Source: Acanthaster planci (lineage: Eukaryota > Echinodermata > Asteroidea > Valvatida > Acanthasteridae). Taken from it: DNA of 41,360 nt. The notes under the pieces were generated by a model. The model was not told where the DNA came from, did no database searches, and saw only the letters and a program-made list of their open reading frames with translations. This document shows positions 1 to 10,383 of this stretch, in pieces (within the stretch, counting starts at the first letter, position 1; the number at the start of each line of letters is the position of its first letter). The stretch lies in contig NW_019091776.1 in NCBI RefSeq assembly GCF_001949145.1, positions 23,554 to 64,913 of the forward strand, in the 5' to 3' direction. The translations under genes were made by a program, and so were the position numbers.

Positions 1-404
1 AATATTTATGTGTTAATAACTAAGTATTTTGCAGTGCCTGGAATCAAGGTTATTAATTCAGGAATTATTGTTGTGGAATATTTGCGGCTGGTTTGAGACC
101 ATGATTGTGAAAGTCCTATCCCTGTTTGAGAAACAATTCAAATATACGTAGTAGGGTCATCTTTCGGAAGCAGAGCATTTTTTTTAATATAGGATTTGTA
201 CAGCTAATAAATCAAATATTCTAGGTGAGAATCAACAGATTTTTCGAATTTTCGCACTTTTATCGTAGTATATATTTAACAGTGTTGAACTTGGGACATT
301 TCGGAATAAATTGTAAAAAAAGAAATATTAGTTTCTTTTATTGCCTTACCGACTGAGGTCTCACAACCTCCATTCTTAATGACCCCGCTTTCAATAAGTG
401 TTTT
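1..404. other. No recognised feature
   Basis: AT-rich sequence. I find no coding similarity, RNA gene or clear repeat before the LINE fragment that begins near 405. Confidence 0.5.
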
Positions 405-759
405 AGGAAGTCGCACAGGGATTGGCAAACTCTCCTGAAGGGGTTTGATTCCGAATTTTTCTGTTGGGAGGAAGTTAAGACCCGTACCAAAAAAAAAGGA
501 TCTCATTGTTGCCGTCTGGCAAAAGCCAGGAAAAATCATAAAAGTAAATTGTTAGAAAAAAATAATATTCTAATTTCTGAGCTTAACACAGGTCACAGCA
601 GCCCAGATTTGCTTCGTCGTCTGGATGAGGTCAGATCTGGGTTGTCAAAACTGGATGATTTTGCTGCCGAGGGTGCTCTCGTTCGAGCTAGGGTCTCCGA
701 CCTGGTTAACAGCGAGCACCCCTCCAAGAGGTTTTTAGAGGTTTGGTCTTTAATTTAAT
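405..759 (+). pseudogene. LINE ORF2 fragment, linker between endonuclease and RT (Tx1/L1 type)
   Basis: A scrap of a non-LTR retrotransposon ORF2. The reading frame encodes a charged helical segment, with LLRRLDEVRSGLSKLDDF near 612-660 and then GALVRARVSDLVNSEHPSKR near 675-730. This is the pattern found between the endonuclease and reverse transcriptase of Tx1/L1-like LINEs (…EGARVRSRTDLN…KPSKYFF in the copy at 37110-37170). No endonuclease or RT flanks it, so it is a truncated relic. The first codon of the open frame is TTG, which is simply where the frame opens. The family is recognised by comparison with the other copies in this window, and no function is expected. Confidence 0.6.
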
Positions 760-1302
760 TAAAGAAAGATATAAATAATTGCCCCTAAAGGTAAAAACTT
801 GATTCTCGGTCTTCTCCTGCCGCTTCTTGACTCGACGAAACAGTGAAGATTTAATATGTACAATAATTAATACTAAGGAAATGTGTCCTTCTGCATGAAC
901 AGTCAAAAAGGAGAAAACACTGCCTAATCAGATCCTATCCCCGCATCTGGACACAAGGTGAACTGAGAAAAATGGCTGCTAGCTGAAGTAGTGGACCAGT
1001 GACTTGTAGAAGCTCGGCTGCACAGCGAAGGAGTCAGGGGCATTCTGCATTCACTAAGCTTTTATACTACTTTGCTGGAATGAAGAGCCCTACCCTGTCC
1101 ATTGAATTTAATTATAAAAGCCGCAGGTCTGAACAAAGAGGGGGATTAACCGACCTTTAAAAAAGCCAGGGCAGGACTGCAGCACTAAAGCTCTTCAGGA
1201 ATTCACTACATGCGCTCCCTTCAAGATCGCATGTTGGCAGAAAAGGTGATCGATATTACTATAAATAGATATTTACAAAGACAGTGTGTGTACAAAACTT
1301 TA
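760..1302. other. Non-coding; possible 3' flank or LTR of the gypsy element
   Basis: No gene seen. Since the gypsy pol gene ends at 1305 on the - strand, its 3' non-coding region and 3' LTR would be expected here. I cannot show LTR ends or a polypurine tract by eye. Confidence 0.25.
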
Positions 1303-1304
1303 AT

Positions 1305-1650
1305 TTAGATAAGAAAAGTCTGTATGTATTTTCTTGGCCAGCGCACGCGTCTTCCAGATCTCGTGAGCCTCTCTGCCTCTCTTGGTGTATTACTGGATGG
1401 AGGTAGTTCTGAAGCTGGCGTCTGAGACTTGGTATCAGTATAAGCGACCTTCAACCTGTCAACACTTACAGTACTTCGTTTGCCATTGGTGTCTAGAATG
1501 AAATATTTATTTTTTCTTTCGATCACCCGATAGGGGCCATCATAGGGAGGTTGGAGTGGCTTTTAACAGCATCAACACGCAAAAGCACATGTGTACATGT
1601 AAACAAATCCTTAGGAACTTGACTTTGATGTGCACTAGTTCTAGGTGGTC
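1305..1650 (-). pseudogene. gypsy integrase C-terminal (GPY/F-like) region
   Basis: Continues the integrase in shifted frames: a VPKDL…THVLLRVDAVK segment near 1620-1565, then PYDGPYRVIERKNKYFILD at 1550-1490 and VSVDRLKVAY. GPYRVI is the GPY/F module found after the core in many Ty3/gypsy integrases and may help with target or DNA binding. The tail ends in a basic stretch (TRSGRRVRWPRKY) and a stop at 1305. A frameshift separates this from the core. Confidence 0.7.
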
Positions 1651-2313
1651 TTAGTTAAGGTCCGACATGTAAGGACGAAGGCGGTCGACATAACTGGTTG
1701 GGTCTAGATTTTCTATATTTTTGACTCGAACGTGTAATTCGCCAGGAAGTCGAAGAGTGGAACCATAAACCAGCTCTGCGGCACTACATCCTAAGTCAGC
1801 TTTAAACGATGAGCGAAGACTAAGCAGAATAAGTGGTAACGATACTGTCCTCTTGTTAGGTTTCCTTTGAGCTTTCAAGGCTGACTTGAGAGTTCGATGA
1901 AATCGTTCCACTAATCCGTTTGCAACGGGGTGGTAAGCAGTTGTACGAATGTGTTTGGTGCCAAGAAGGTACGATAGATGTTTGCAAAGGTTTGACTCAA
2001 ACTGGCCACCTCTATCAGTAGTTATAGTTGTAGGCACTCCGAATCTGGCTATCCAATTGTCAACAAAGGCTTTTGCAACAGTTTCAGCTACAATATTAGA
2101 AATTGGTATTGCCTCAGGCCACCTTGTGAATCGGTCTATGCAAGTAAGCAAGTACGAAAAACCATGAGACAAAGGAAGAGGGCCAACTAAATCTATGTGT
2201 ACTTGGCTAAAACGAGCGTCAGGGGTTGCAAAAGTACCTATCGGTGTCACTGTGTGACGCTGTACTTTTGCACGCTGTACTTTTGCACGTTGGATGCATT
2301 GCCTGGTCCAATT
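1651..2313 (-). pseudogene. gypsy integrase catalytic core
   Basis: Integrase rve core that would insert retroviral-type cDNA into host DNA. The D,D-35-E residues are visible: HIDLVGPLP for the first [11 protein letters not shown] for the second and NGLVERFHR for the E, the last preceded by [15 protein letters not shown] and [10 protein letters not shown] are typical Ty3/gypsy core motifs. The core looks catalytically complete, and the open frame runs about 199 residues from the start of the block. Upstream, a 15-bp tandem duplication (about 2267-2296) repeats residues AKVQR between the zinc region and the core. Confidence 0.9.
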
Positions 2314-2995
2314 TCAAACATCTTGATTGATGGATGGCCATACAAATCTCTCAGTGATTAGACGTTGTGTAGCCCGAATACCTGGATAGGATAGCTCATG
2401 TAAAGAGTGAAAAATGTCACACCTAAATTCTTTTGGAATATACGCACGTGGTTTACCAGTTGATGTATCACAGATAATGGTATTCTGCGATATGAGTATA
2501 GGTAGTTCTTCAAAATGAAGAGTAGACGATTCACGAAGCTTTGCTAGTTTTGGATCTGTCTTCTGTTTGATTGCAATTTGGTCAAAATCAATAAAACTGC
2601 TGGTTTGACAAACGCATAGGAAGAAATTGACATCATACCTTGAAAGTGCGTCAGCGACAACATTTTCTGAGCCTTTTATGTGGCGTACATCAGTACTGAA
2701 CTGAGAGATGTAGTCTAAGTGCCGAATTTCTCTCGGCGAGTAACGATCTGGCTTCGATTTGAATGCAAACGTTAGAGATTTGTGATCAGTCAAGATGAAA
2801 AAGTAGCGACCTTCTAAATAATATCGAAAGTGGCGAAATGCTAAATATACAGCCTGCAACTTGCGATCAAACGTACTGTATCTAGTCTCTGCTGGTTGTT
2901 AACGTTTAGCGAAAAACGAGATTGGTTTCATCTGACCATCGACGTATTGATTAAGTACACCTCCAACTGCCTTGTTTGATGCGTCCACCTGGTAA
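2314..2995 (-). pseudogene. gypsy RNase H and integrase zinc-binding region
   Basis: RNase H of the retroviral RT type, which removes RNA from the RNA:DNA hybrid during reverse transcription. The start (2995-2880) encodes VDASNKAVGGVLNQYVDGQ and is cut by a stop near 2900. The open part carries TDHKSLTFAF, then DRYSPREIRHLDYISQFSTD and HIKGSENVVADALSR, the usual end of gypsy RNase H. A linker follows and then the HHCC integrase entry with LHELSYPGIRATQRLI. The D of TDHK and the D of ADALSR are present. A stop after INQDV (near 2316) separates it from the integrase core. Confidence 0.85.
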
Positions 2996-3049
2996 TTAAT
3001 TATGATTTCATTATGAGTTCAATTATGTTTAAAAGGGAGACGTTGTTTC

Positions 3050-4620
3050 TGATGACCCAAGCATTGCTAAAGTATTTCATGAATTTATTCTCATTTGTTT
3101 TCAGAAGACAAAGTGATTGAAGATTTACACCCGGATTTTTTAGACAATTTAACTGCAAGGGTCCCTAAAGATTTTCGGGATGACCTGGATTCACCATTAG
3201 AGGAATTAGATTTTGCCTCAAATAATATAAAAAATGATAAATCACCCGGGGATGATGGTCTGCCGAAAGAATTTTATTCCCATTTTTGGAACATTATTGG
3301 CCCAGATCTTCTTAGAGTTTATAATGCTTCTGTTAATCTGTGTACTCTTCCCCCATCCATGCAAAGGGGTGTTATCACAATTTTGGATAAACGAGGAGAT
3401 CCTCTTGACCCTCAGAACAAAAGGCCGATTTCTCTCTTAAATGTCGACTGCAAAATATTTGCCATCTCGCTTCAATTGGGAAGAGTTCTTCCATGTATCA
3501 TCAATCATATCTAAACGTGGTATTTAGGGTAATGCTCGTCCTCTTAGAGATCTAGTGGACTTCATTGGGTCTAAGAATCTTAACACTTGTCATTTCTTTT
3601 GATCAGCAGAAAGCGTTTAACCGTTTTAATTGGAATTTTTTGTTCAAAGTTTTGAATCGATTGGGCTTTGGCCCTGTTTTTATACGTTATGTTAAACTTT
3701 TTATACTGATATTTCTAGTTGTGTTTTGGTTAATGGTTTCTTGTCTGCTCCCTTCTCTGTTTTGAAAGGAGTAAGACAAGGTTGTCCTTTATCTCCGTTA
3801 CTTTATGTTCTTTTCATTGAACCATTTGCTTGCAGAGTCTACAAAGATAATTTCATCGATGGGATAACTATCCCTGGTGCTGATGGGCTGCACTGCAAAA
3901 TAACTCAGTATAATGACGACACCACGTGTGTTGTCAGCGACTGTAAGTCACCGAAACGACTGTTTTATGTTATTCTCTTTTTGAGAAAAGCACTGGCTCA
4001 AGGTTGACCTTTCATAAATCATGTGGTCTCATTTTAGGTGATTGGCCGGCTCCCCTGTCCGACTTTGCCGGCATTTGCTAGACCCGGGAACCAATCAAGA
4101 TCAACGGTTTCTGGGTTGGTCCGTGGGACATGGTTGCCAAAAGTTGGGAGGCGAGGCTTCCGAAGTACCGAGAGCATTGGTAGAAAATTGGCAGTCCCGC
4201 TCTCCCCCCGTCCCTTTTCAGTAAAGTTTATGTAGTGAAAGGTGGCTTAGGTATTTGCCATTTACGATTTAAATGTGAGGCCCTCTATCTTCGATGTATT
4301 TCCTCTTTGTTTGTTGAGAACAGACCACCTTGGCGATTTTTCGCCTCTTTTTGGGCCGCTCTTTCTCTTAGAGTTTTTTGCCGACCAGGGTATGTTCAAA
4401 CGTTTACCCTCACTCATTTCATGTAAATAATTGTTATAATTATCTTTGTAAACTGGTGAGTTGGACTGCCGCCTTGTTCCTTATCTAGACTGGAATCAGT
4501 TTTGGCTAAGTATCTGTGTAATATGTTTGTGGTGAACATGTGTCTTCCACCCCGTCGAGGTACAATCCTCCCAGGGAGGTGTATTTTAAAATTATTCCTC
4601 ATTCTTTCCTAGATGGTAAA
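3050..4620 (+). pseudogene. LINE ORF2 reverse transcriptase part (Tx1/L1 type)
   Basis: Broken reverse transcriptase of a Tx1-like non-LTR retrotransposon. Seen in order: SPGDDGLPKEFYSHFWNIIG, KRPISLLNVDCKI, then after a frameshift SFDQQKAFNRFNWNFLF and GVRQGCPLSPLLYVLFIEPF. The catalytic block reads YNDDT where an intact element has YADDT, so the A of the YxDD box is replaced. The C-terminal part (GGLGICHLRFKCEAL near 4240-4300) is in another frame, and traces may continue to about 4620. Both the endonuclease and ORF1 are missing, making this a 5'-truncated dead copy. It abuts the gypsy relic on the left and a - strand LINE on the right. No U2 sequence is visible at either end. Confidence 0.85.
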
Positions 4621-5090
4621 CTTTGGGAGTTCAACTGGAGAACAGCCCCCTGCAATGAGACAGCAACACCTCAAGGAAGACTTGCTGTTTATCGCAGAGA
4701 GAGTTAGGCCCGTAAATATCAAAAATTCTTACTTTAGTGGTGGTTCCAGGCATTCGGGATGTAACCAAAACCGCACGGCCATCATTGTCCCGCAAAAAGT
4801 CGGTGATCTCCCCATGTGTGGCGCTTAAAGAATAGAATCGCCACGCCACAGCTAGAATTTGTTCCTAATGAACAAAACCCTCTGCTGCCGAATTCTCGAG
4901 CCCACTCTCGAGTCTCATGCAGACTTCCGGCGTGGGTCTCCTGCAAAAGCAGGACATCCACGCCCAGGGTATTACAGGACTCGATAACCCGGCAACGTTT
5001 GACAACACGCCGAAGGCCATTAGCATTAATATAATGAAAACTCAAGGTTTTCATAAAGAACAACATATACAGTAAACAACACATATCAGT
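4620..5090 (-). pseudogene. LINE ORF2 APE-type endonuclease, N-terminal part
   Basis: Start of a LINE ORF2. The APE-type endonuclease nicks the target to prime reverse transcription. The frame encodes SFHYINANGLRR, then DVLLLQETHAGS: the N of the first block and QETH of the second are catalytic-region motifs. After one frameshift near 4840 it continues GEITDFLRDNDGRAVLV and DIYGP. It breaks off at about 4620 against the opposite-strand LINE, so the GDFN and SDH blocks and the whole RT are absent. The ORF2 start lies about 35-50 bp after the ORF1 stop. Confidence 0.8.
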
Positions 5091-5124
5091 AAAGGAAGTA
5101 CAAAATTACTCAAAACGTCCCAAT

Positions 5125-6506
5125 TCATTTCTGTTCATGCTTACGACGATTTGACTTCTTTTTGGGTCGCTGTACTTCCCAGTCTTCCGATGATGAGTGA
5201 CCACGCTTCGAAGAGGCCACTGACAACACACAACTGCCAGAGTCATTGGAGTGCCGCTCATACTCCGTCCGGGCGACCCGCTCAGCCCGAGACAATGTCT
5301 GGGCCGCCGAATCGTCATCAGTCGTCACGCCTGGCACAGGAACGGGACGGCCGGAAGCTACCAGCTGGTGATAAACGGACAAACTCATGCTGACCGTGCT
5401 GGAGGAGCCCGTGGTGCCACTTGTAGTGGTGTTGGTACTGCCAGACTAAATGGACTTCTCGCTGAGGCTGGGAGGGGTTCGTCGAGCCGGCTTCTTAGGA
5501 GCTCTGTCGTTGGCCTGGCTGTCAGTGGCGGGCGGAGTTCGGGCAGATGGACTCGGCACATCAGAACCGGCTGAGATGGACTGGCCTTTCTGCGCGGCAC
5601 GGGTTGCTAGGTTGGAAGAGTGGGTGCTGCAAGGGGCAGGCAGGGTTGGTTCAGCGTCCAAGTCATCTGAAGAGGATGCCTGTGTGGTCTGCTCCCTGTC
5701 TGTGTTATGCTGGGGAGCGTCCACAATCCTTGGCTGATCAGTTCAGCCCTGTTTCCCCCGTTTGGGAGGGGAAAAGACAATGTTCCCGGCTGTCTGCGGG
5801 GTTCCCCCGCGTCGGAATCGGAACTAGAAGAGACATCAGAGAGGTTCTCGCAGACCTGAGCAGCGTAGGTCCCCTGGCAACGGGCTGCCACGTGTCCCTC
5901 AGCACCAGAAGCCCGGCATCGTTGAGGTTGAGGACAGTCGACGCTATATGGCCCAGCTGTTTGCAATTGTAGCACATCGTAGCAAGACATGCAGCGACAC
6001 GGTGTCCCACGTCGCCGCAGGACCGGCAGGTGGGCTCCTGGTCTGCGTACGTAACCCGCAGCTGGTACCCTCTGACGCCTAAGTGAGAAGGGATCGGCTG
6101 GGTGAGCTCCATGCGGACGTGCCGGTTGCCGTTCTCCCACGATGCATGGAGCTGCCAGTGGCCCCTCGAACTCCCAGGATCTTCCCGTAGGGAGACAACG
6201 CTGTGGTGACTGTGATGTCTGGAAGCTCGAAAGGAGCGCAGCGGACCATGACGAAAGTGGCTCTCGTTGAAGCTGATGTCGCCATCAGACGGAGTTGGTT
6301 AATGCATAGCTCGCATGTTAACAGCTTCTCCTTGGTAGCGTCAGATTTGGTTACATGCACCAATGTCGGTCGCTTAATTGTTGGACGAAGGCAACTTCTT
6401 CTTCTCGTAGAGTGTTTGTAACTATGGCTAACGCCTCTCCGTAGGTGACTTTCTCGTCGCAAGACCGGAAGACAGAACGATCTCTTAGTAGCTTTCTAGT
6501 AGCCAT
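5125..6506 (-). pseudogene. LINE ORF1 (gag-like, CCHC zinc knuckles)
   Basis: ORF1 nucleic-acid-binding protein of the same - strand LINE. The start is ATG at 6504-6506 (MATRKLLRDRS), 41 bp after a stretch of U2 snRNA sequence. The N-terminal part (EALAIVTNTL, EEEVAFVQQL) resembles the ORF1 start of the LINE at 31760. A middle part has FELPDITVTTALSPYGKI. Two knuckles follow: CRSCGDVGHRVAAC and CYNCKQLGHIAS, the second having lost its last Cys. A low-complexity Ser/Pro/Ala-rich region comes next and a basic tail (KKKSNRRKHEQK) before the stop at 5125. Several frameshifts break it. Confidence 0.8.
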
Positions 6507-6547
6507 CCTGAATCGAAGTGATGATAAACTGCCTGTTGAATGAACAG

Positions 6548-6581
6548 CGTTTCAGGTATTACACTGAAAAGAACAGATACT
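6548..6581 (-). ncRNA. U2 snRNA fragment, about nt 35-68
   Basis: Read on the - strand, 6581 to 6548 aligns without gaps to nt 35-68 of metazoan U2 snRNA (AGTATCTGTTCTT…), 30 of 34 bases identical by hand count. It lies just beyond the 3' end of the LINE whose 5' end is joined to U2 nt 1-27 at 9745-9719, and just before ORF1 of the next LINE. It is best read as the downstream piece of a U2 gene that was split by the first LINE. It is not a functional RNA gene. Weak similarity may run a little further left. Confidence 0.7.
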
Positions 6582-6837
6582 TATTTTTAAGTTTTGGGGT
6601 CGTTCTAAGAAAGGCCCGGATAGGGTTGTCGCACTACACCTAAGTTTGTGGGACTTGGAGTCCCCTACCCCTCTTTCGTTTCACCAAAAAGCAAACACTT
6701 AACAGGACTACACTCACCGACATTGCAGCCACACTGCCATGGTCATCCCATGTGGGGGTACGACCCCCTCTGTCTGCAAATTGATTTTTAAAATCACGAG
6801 AAACAGTACAGACCAAACAACAAAGGAAACCCTAAAC

Positions 6838-9450
6838 CTACAGAGGTCATGTCCTCAACTTAAGGACCAAGCCATCATGTACTACCACACATAGGACATT
6901 TCGCACACACCAAGTGGCTTGGAATTCTTTACCTGGCAGTGGAGTAAAGTAAGCGCGGATTCTATATCGAATCGCCCTCTTTGCTCGAAGAAGCACTACA
7001 TCAGCGCTAACGACGGTCCCATCAAACAAAGTCTGGCAACGCAAGGTCCACACAAGCCATTTCACCAGGGAGATTAGGTACTATAACAAATCAGAGTCTC
7101 TGTGAGAGTCTAACCCAACCCCGTTGAGGACACAGGATGCAGTCAAAGAAAAACCACGGCCTAAAATCTTCCAACCCACATGTTCAACCCAACCCCAGAG
7201 TGTTGACAAAAAGGAACAATCCAAAAAAACAAGATTGATCTACCACAGGAAGACCGGGGACGTTTGCCATTACCGTAACCCCAGTTAAGAATCTTCTGGG
7301 ACGTCTTGACTCCTCTCCAAACAATCCTCCAATTCAGATCCCGAAGACAGTAATCCAAAATGGAACAATGAATGAAATTAAAAAGACACGCCAAATCCCG
7401 ACCAAGCAGCACAGGCTTACGCACAGGCTGCAGTCCGTGAAGAATGTTGTACACTTGACGGGAAGTACCAGCCTCCCAGTCAAAATCTGGAGCTTAAAAC
7501 TAGCAAAGACCAGCTTGTAGAAAGACAGCTACAAAAACGTTGGGTTTAAAGCACGGGGCCTACAGTTAGACCAGAGCCCAACGGGCAAGACCGAGCGCAG
7601 TGAGAAGGCAGACCAGTGGAGAGCAAAGTGCCTCCACGGGGCCCCTCAACACCACGCACAAACCGAAAACCACAAGCAAAAAGACTGTCACACTTATTAT
7701 GAATATTGACAATTCCAAGCCCACCCTGATCGGTGGATTGCACAATCCATTTCAGTTTTGTAAGACCAGATGAAACTGAAAATGGCCTTATTGATAACTC
7801 CCTCAACCGAGGCAGGGAGAGGGTATACTGGTGCTAAATAATACAGAGGAGATAAGATAATGGAATTGCCAACTAACAATTTTCCTCTATGGGACAGTTT
7901 TCGACCCTTCCTTTTATTGATACAAGAGCCTAACATTAGGCCGTGGCTCTTTTGCATATTTAGACGTGACCCACTTGCTAATTCAAACTGCTGGATGACG
8001 CCAAACAACCACCTCAAAGACCTGCAGTCCCGGATAACCCAAGTGGTGTCATCGGCGTATTGTACAACTTTAGGCCTACACTGCATGCCATCGCTACCAG
8101 GAAGTACCAGACCGTCAATACGACGGTAACGGATAACAGAAGCGGCAAATGGTTCAATGAAAAGGACGTATAAATGAGGAGAGTGGGCAACCTTGTTCCA
8201 CCCTCCTCGATAAAACAAAGGGGTCGGACAAAAAACCGTTGACAAAAACCTGACTGAAAACGTCTGTATACAAAAGCTTGACCAAGCGCAAAAAATTTGG
8301 ACCAAAACCAAATTTTTCCATTACTTTAAACAAACAGTTGCAATTCAACCTATCAAAGGCCTTCTGCTGGTCCAATGGAATTACAAGAAAATCAAGGTTT
8401 TTGCCATTCACATACTCGACCAGATCGCGGAGGAGCCTGATGTTGTCGTGGATGGACCTTCTTTTGACCCCACATGTCTGAAAAGGACCGATAATATCCG
8501 GCATTACCTTACCCAAACGAAGACACAAGGCTTTTGGTAGGATCTTATAGTCAACATTCAGAAACGAAATCGGTCGTTTATTACGGGGATCCAGAGGATC
8601 TCCTGACTTTTCCAATAAAGTCAAAATCCCCACTCTTTGCGAATCAGACAAGGTGCGAAGATTCCATGCAGTACGAAAGACTATCAAGAGATCCGGACCT
8701 ATCAGCTCCCAGAAACAAGAGTAGAATTCTTTGGGAAGTCCATCCCCTCCCGGTGTTTTACTACTAGGCATCCCTCAGAGGGCTGCTGGCAGTTCCTTCA
8801 GTTGTAACGGCTCTCGAGTTCTTGATAAAAGTCCTCCGGAACTCTAGATGTCAACGCATCTAAGGAAGGGGACTGGAGCCCTTTCTCAACGGGCTCGTGA
8901 CCAAACAACTCAGATTAGGACGAGCGAAAAAAATCAGCAATGTCCGCTGAGGCCCTGACTTCTGACGGTTTTCTCAATCAATTAGGTCACGAGACTGAGA
9001 GTGAAGCCGAGCCCCCTCTGCTTCATCCAAATGCTTTAGTCCCTCCCTCAAAGAGTCACATCTTGCTTCAAGGACGGGGGGCGCACCCCACTATCAAGCC
9101 GAAAAGAAATCTCCTTCAAAGAAGACAAAATGCCTTCTCGTTGTCTACGTCTTTTTTGAGCGAGACGAGCACAATACCGCATGATGCCAGGGTAGGTCTG
9201 ATCTCCGAGCCAATTGCGGCGGTTTAAAAACCAGATCAAATAGATTGCTAAGTAGTGGTTGGACCACCGAGAGGTGGTCTTTTGCCACTATCTCCAACCT
9301 CCGAAACTCATCAAAAATCTTCTCAGACTTAACTTTGCTGTCGAACCAAAGTTCGACAGCGCACTTGTTAAGTTTACTAAGTAAAGGTGGGCATCGTTCT
9401 TTCACACCCACAACGAAAAAAAAAGAAACCACACACTGCTGTGGTTCCAA
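6838..9450 (-). pseudogene. LINE ORF2, RT and C-terminal region
   Basis: Reverse transcriptase region of the U2-inserted LINE. It starts with a pre-RT linker (LTSRVPEDFYQEL near 8850). The RT proper, 8771-7697, carries PGGDGLPKEFYSCFWELIGP, KRPISFLNVDYKI, DQQKAFDRLNCNCLFKV, EQGCPLS and the catalytic YADDTT. A frameshift separates the EQGCPLS and YADD parts. The C-terminal domain continues in pieces at 7806-7546, 7454-7161 and 7065-6847, the last with KWLVWTLRCQTLF…RAIRYRIRAY, typical of the Tx1 ORF2 tail. It is closely related to the copy at 37043-38490. It is non-functional through frameshifts and stops. Confidence 0.85.
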
Positions 9451-9718
9451 AAGAAAAGTTGGTGTACTCTGCTACGGAAGAAAAGAGCAAGCAAATGCAA
9501 GGTCAAAAAAAGTCTATCCAATTTCTTTCGTTAATAAAAGCTTAAACCAAGGCGAAAAACAAGGCGTACAAAAGTAGACGTAAAATAAAAGACGTAAGAA
9601 CGCAGACTTTCAAAATGCGTAAAAAAATAGACTTCACAAAAAAAGAATCAAACTGTCGACACGAAGGCCGTAAAAACGCCACCAATGTTAAAAATGTTAG
9701 CAAAGTGCCGCACAACGT
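9451..9718 (-). other. LINE 5' leader with degenerate ACGCCTTTT repeats
   Basis: The - strand leader matches the leader of the + strand LINE at 34336-34690 along its length. It contains several imperfect T-rich units built on (T)ACGCCTTTT / GTCTACTTTT, about 25-30 bp apart. I see no ORF. It could act as the internal promoter or as a protein-binding region of the element, which is inference. Confidence 0.6.
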
Positions 9719-9745
9719 ATTTTGGTCAAAAGGCCGAGTAGCGAT
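9719..9745 (-). ncRNA. U2 snRNA 5' end, nt 1-27 (truncated)
   Basis: On the - strand, ATCGCTACTCGGCCTTTTG… starts at 9745 and follows metazoan U2 snRNA to about nt 27 with a handful of differences, then switches to LINE leader. The start of U2 sits directly after a conserved upstream block. The gene is broken, so it is a pseudogene relic. Confidence 0.8.
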
Positions 9746-9855
9746 ACAGATTAGTATTTTCCGCATTACGCACCCCAAGATAACCTCTCAACCGTGACAG
9801 TAAATAAGGAAATGACCTTGAACTTTGGCAATTCCTATCCAGATCCTGAGCAATC
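9746..9855 (-). promoter_or_regulatory. U2 snRNA gene upstream block (putative PSE region)
   Basis: The roughly 110 bp upstream of the U2 start is strongly similar to the blocks upstream of the U2 starts at 31827 and 34309. Shared parts include ACTGTCACGGT, GAGAGGTTATC, TGCGTAAT and ATACTAATCT just before position +1. U2 genes use a proximal sequence element around -55, and the ACTGTC…GGTTATC stretch sits at that distance. The assignment as PSE is inference; the conservation is seen directly. Confidence 0.6.
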
Positions 9856-9877
9856 AGTGAGAAACGTTCCGACGCTT

Positions 9878-9975
9878 AACTCTGCGCAAGTACCTGACCT
9901 TCACTATATACAAGCTACAAGAAGGTGCCCTTCACAATTGCAATTGTCCCGCAGTGTCTCTACACTCGAAGTGAT
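9878..9975 (+). repeat. Dispersed repeat shared with 34066-34172
   Basis: Contains AACTCTGCGCAAGTACCT, then GCCCTTCACA and TTGTCCCGCAGTGTCTCT, in the same order and orientation as at 34066-34172. Both copies lie 130-245 bp upstream of a U2 start, but in opposite relative orientation to U2. The identity of the repeat is unknown. Confidence 0.6.
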
Positions 9976-10383
9976 TCCACGTTGTGGGCGTGGCGATATT
10001 GCACGCTTCCAAGACCCCGTGAAAGTCACAGTGTGCCATTGCTTACATTCTTTACTTCTGGTCGAGACGCCCGTTTCTTAAGTGCAGAACCCGTAATATT
10101 TCACATTCAGGACTTGTAAGAAGAAAATGAAAAAGTCTTTCAGTCGCTACCTATCGGTTTTTAAACTTGAAAGGCCCTGAGGGTGTGCTTCACAGGATCA
10201 CGCGTTGACTGTACATGTGAAACGATGAATTACTGTCAGCAGTAAGAGCCAAACGATGCAGTTCAAAAATTATTCAAAATCATCCATGAGACACACACTT
10301 GCGTTACCGACGCACCTGACGGCGCATAATAAAAAGCTGAACATGTCAATACTCAATGATTAATCAACACATCATTTGTAAAC
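9976..10383. other. No recognised feature
   Basis: Nothing recognised between the dispersed repeat and the SGNH-like relic. Confidence 0.4.

Larger units (their letters stand above)
1303..2995 (-). mobile_element. Ty3/gypsy retrotransposon, pol 3' half (CsRN1-like)
   Basis: Truncated gypsy element on the - strand, reading RNase H, integrase zinc region, integrase core and a C-terminal GPY/F-type region. RT, protease and gag are absent; the copy stops at about 2995 where LINE sequence on the + strand takes over. The RNase H closely resembles the + strand copy at 13040-13545 (both have DRYSPREIRHLDYISQF), so the two are the same family. The gag of that second copy suggests the CsRN1 lineage. 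There are stops and frameshifts between domains. Confidence 0.85.
6582..9718 (-). mobile_element. U2-inserted LINE, internally deleted (Keno-like, Tx1 clade)
   Basis: Non-LTR retrotransposon lying between U2 nt 1-27 and U2 nt 35-68, in the same orientation as U2. It has the same 5' leader as the LINE at 34336 (starting ATACGTTGTG; then …GCACTTTGCTAACATTTTT), so the 5' end is genuine. ORF1 and the endonuclease are missing: the leader jumps near 9450 directly into the middle of ORF2. The RT and C-terminal parts follow down to about 6838, then a 3' non-coding stretch of about 255 bp ending in an A-rich run before U2 resumes. That makes it an internally deleted copy, perhaps formed by template jumping. 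Confidence 0.75.

Noticed and set aside
3095-4620. U2 targeting for the + strand LINE copy
   Set aside because: The copy is 5'-truncated and no U2 sequence is visible at either end, so its target cannot be read.
5251-5972. Several + strand ORFs of 80-141 codons
   Set aside because: They are shadows in a GC-rich stretch opposite the LINE ORF1 on the - strand, whose zinc knuckles show the true coding strand.
9719-9745. A functional U2 snRNA gene
   Set aside because: Only nt 1-27 are present and they run into LINE sequence; the branch-site-pairing region, Sm site and 3' stem-loops are missing. The same applies at 31799 and 34309.
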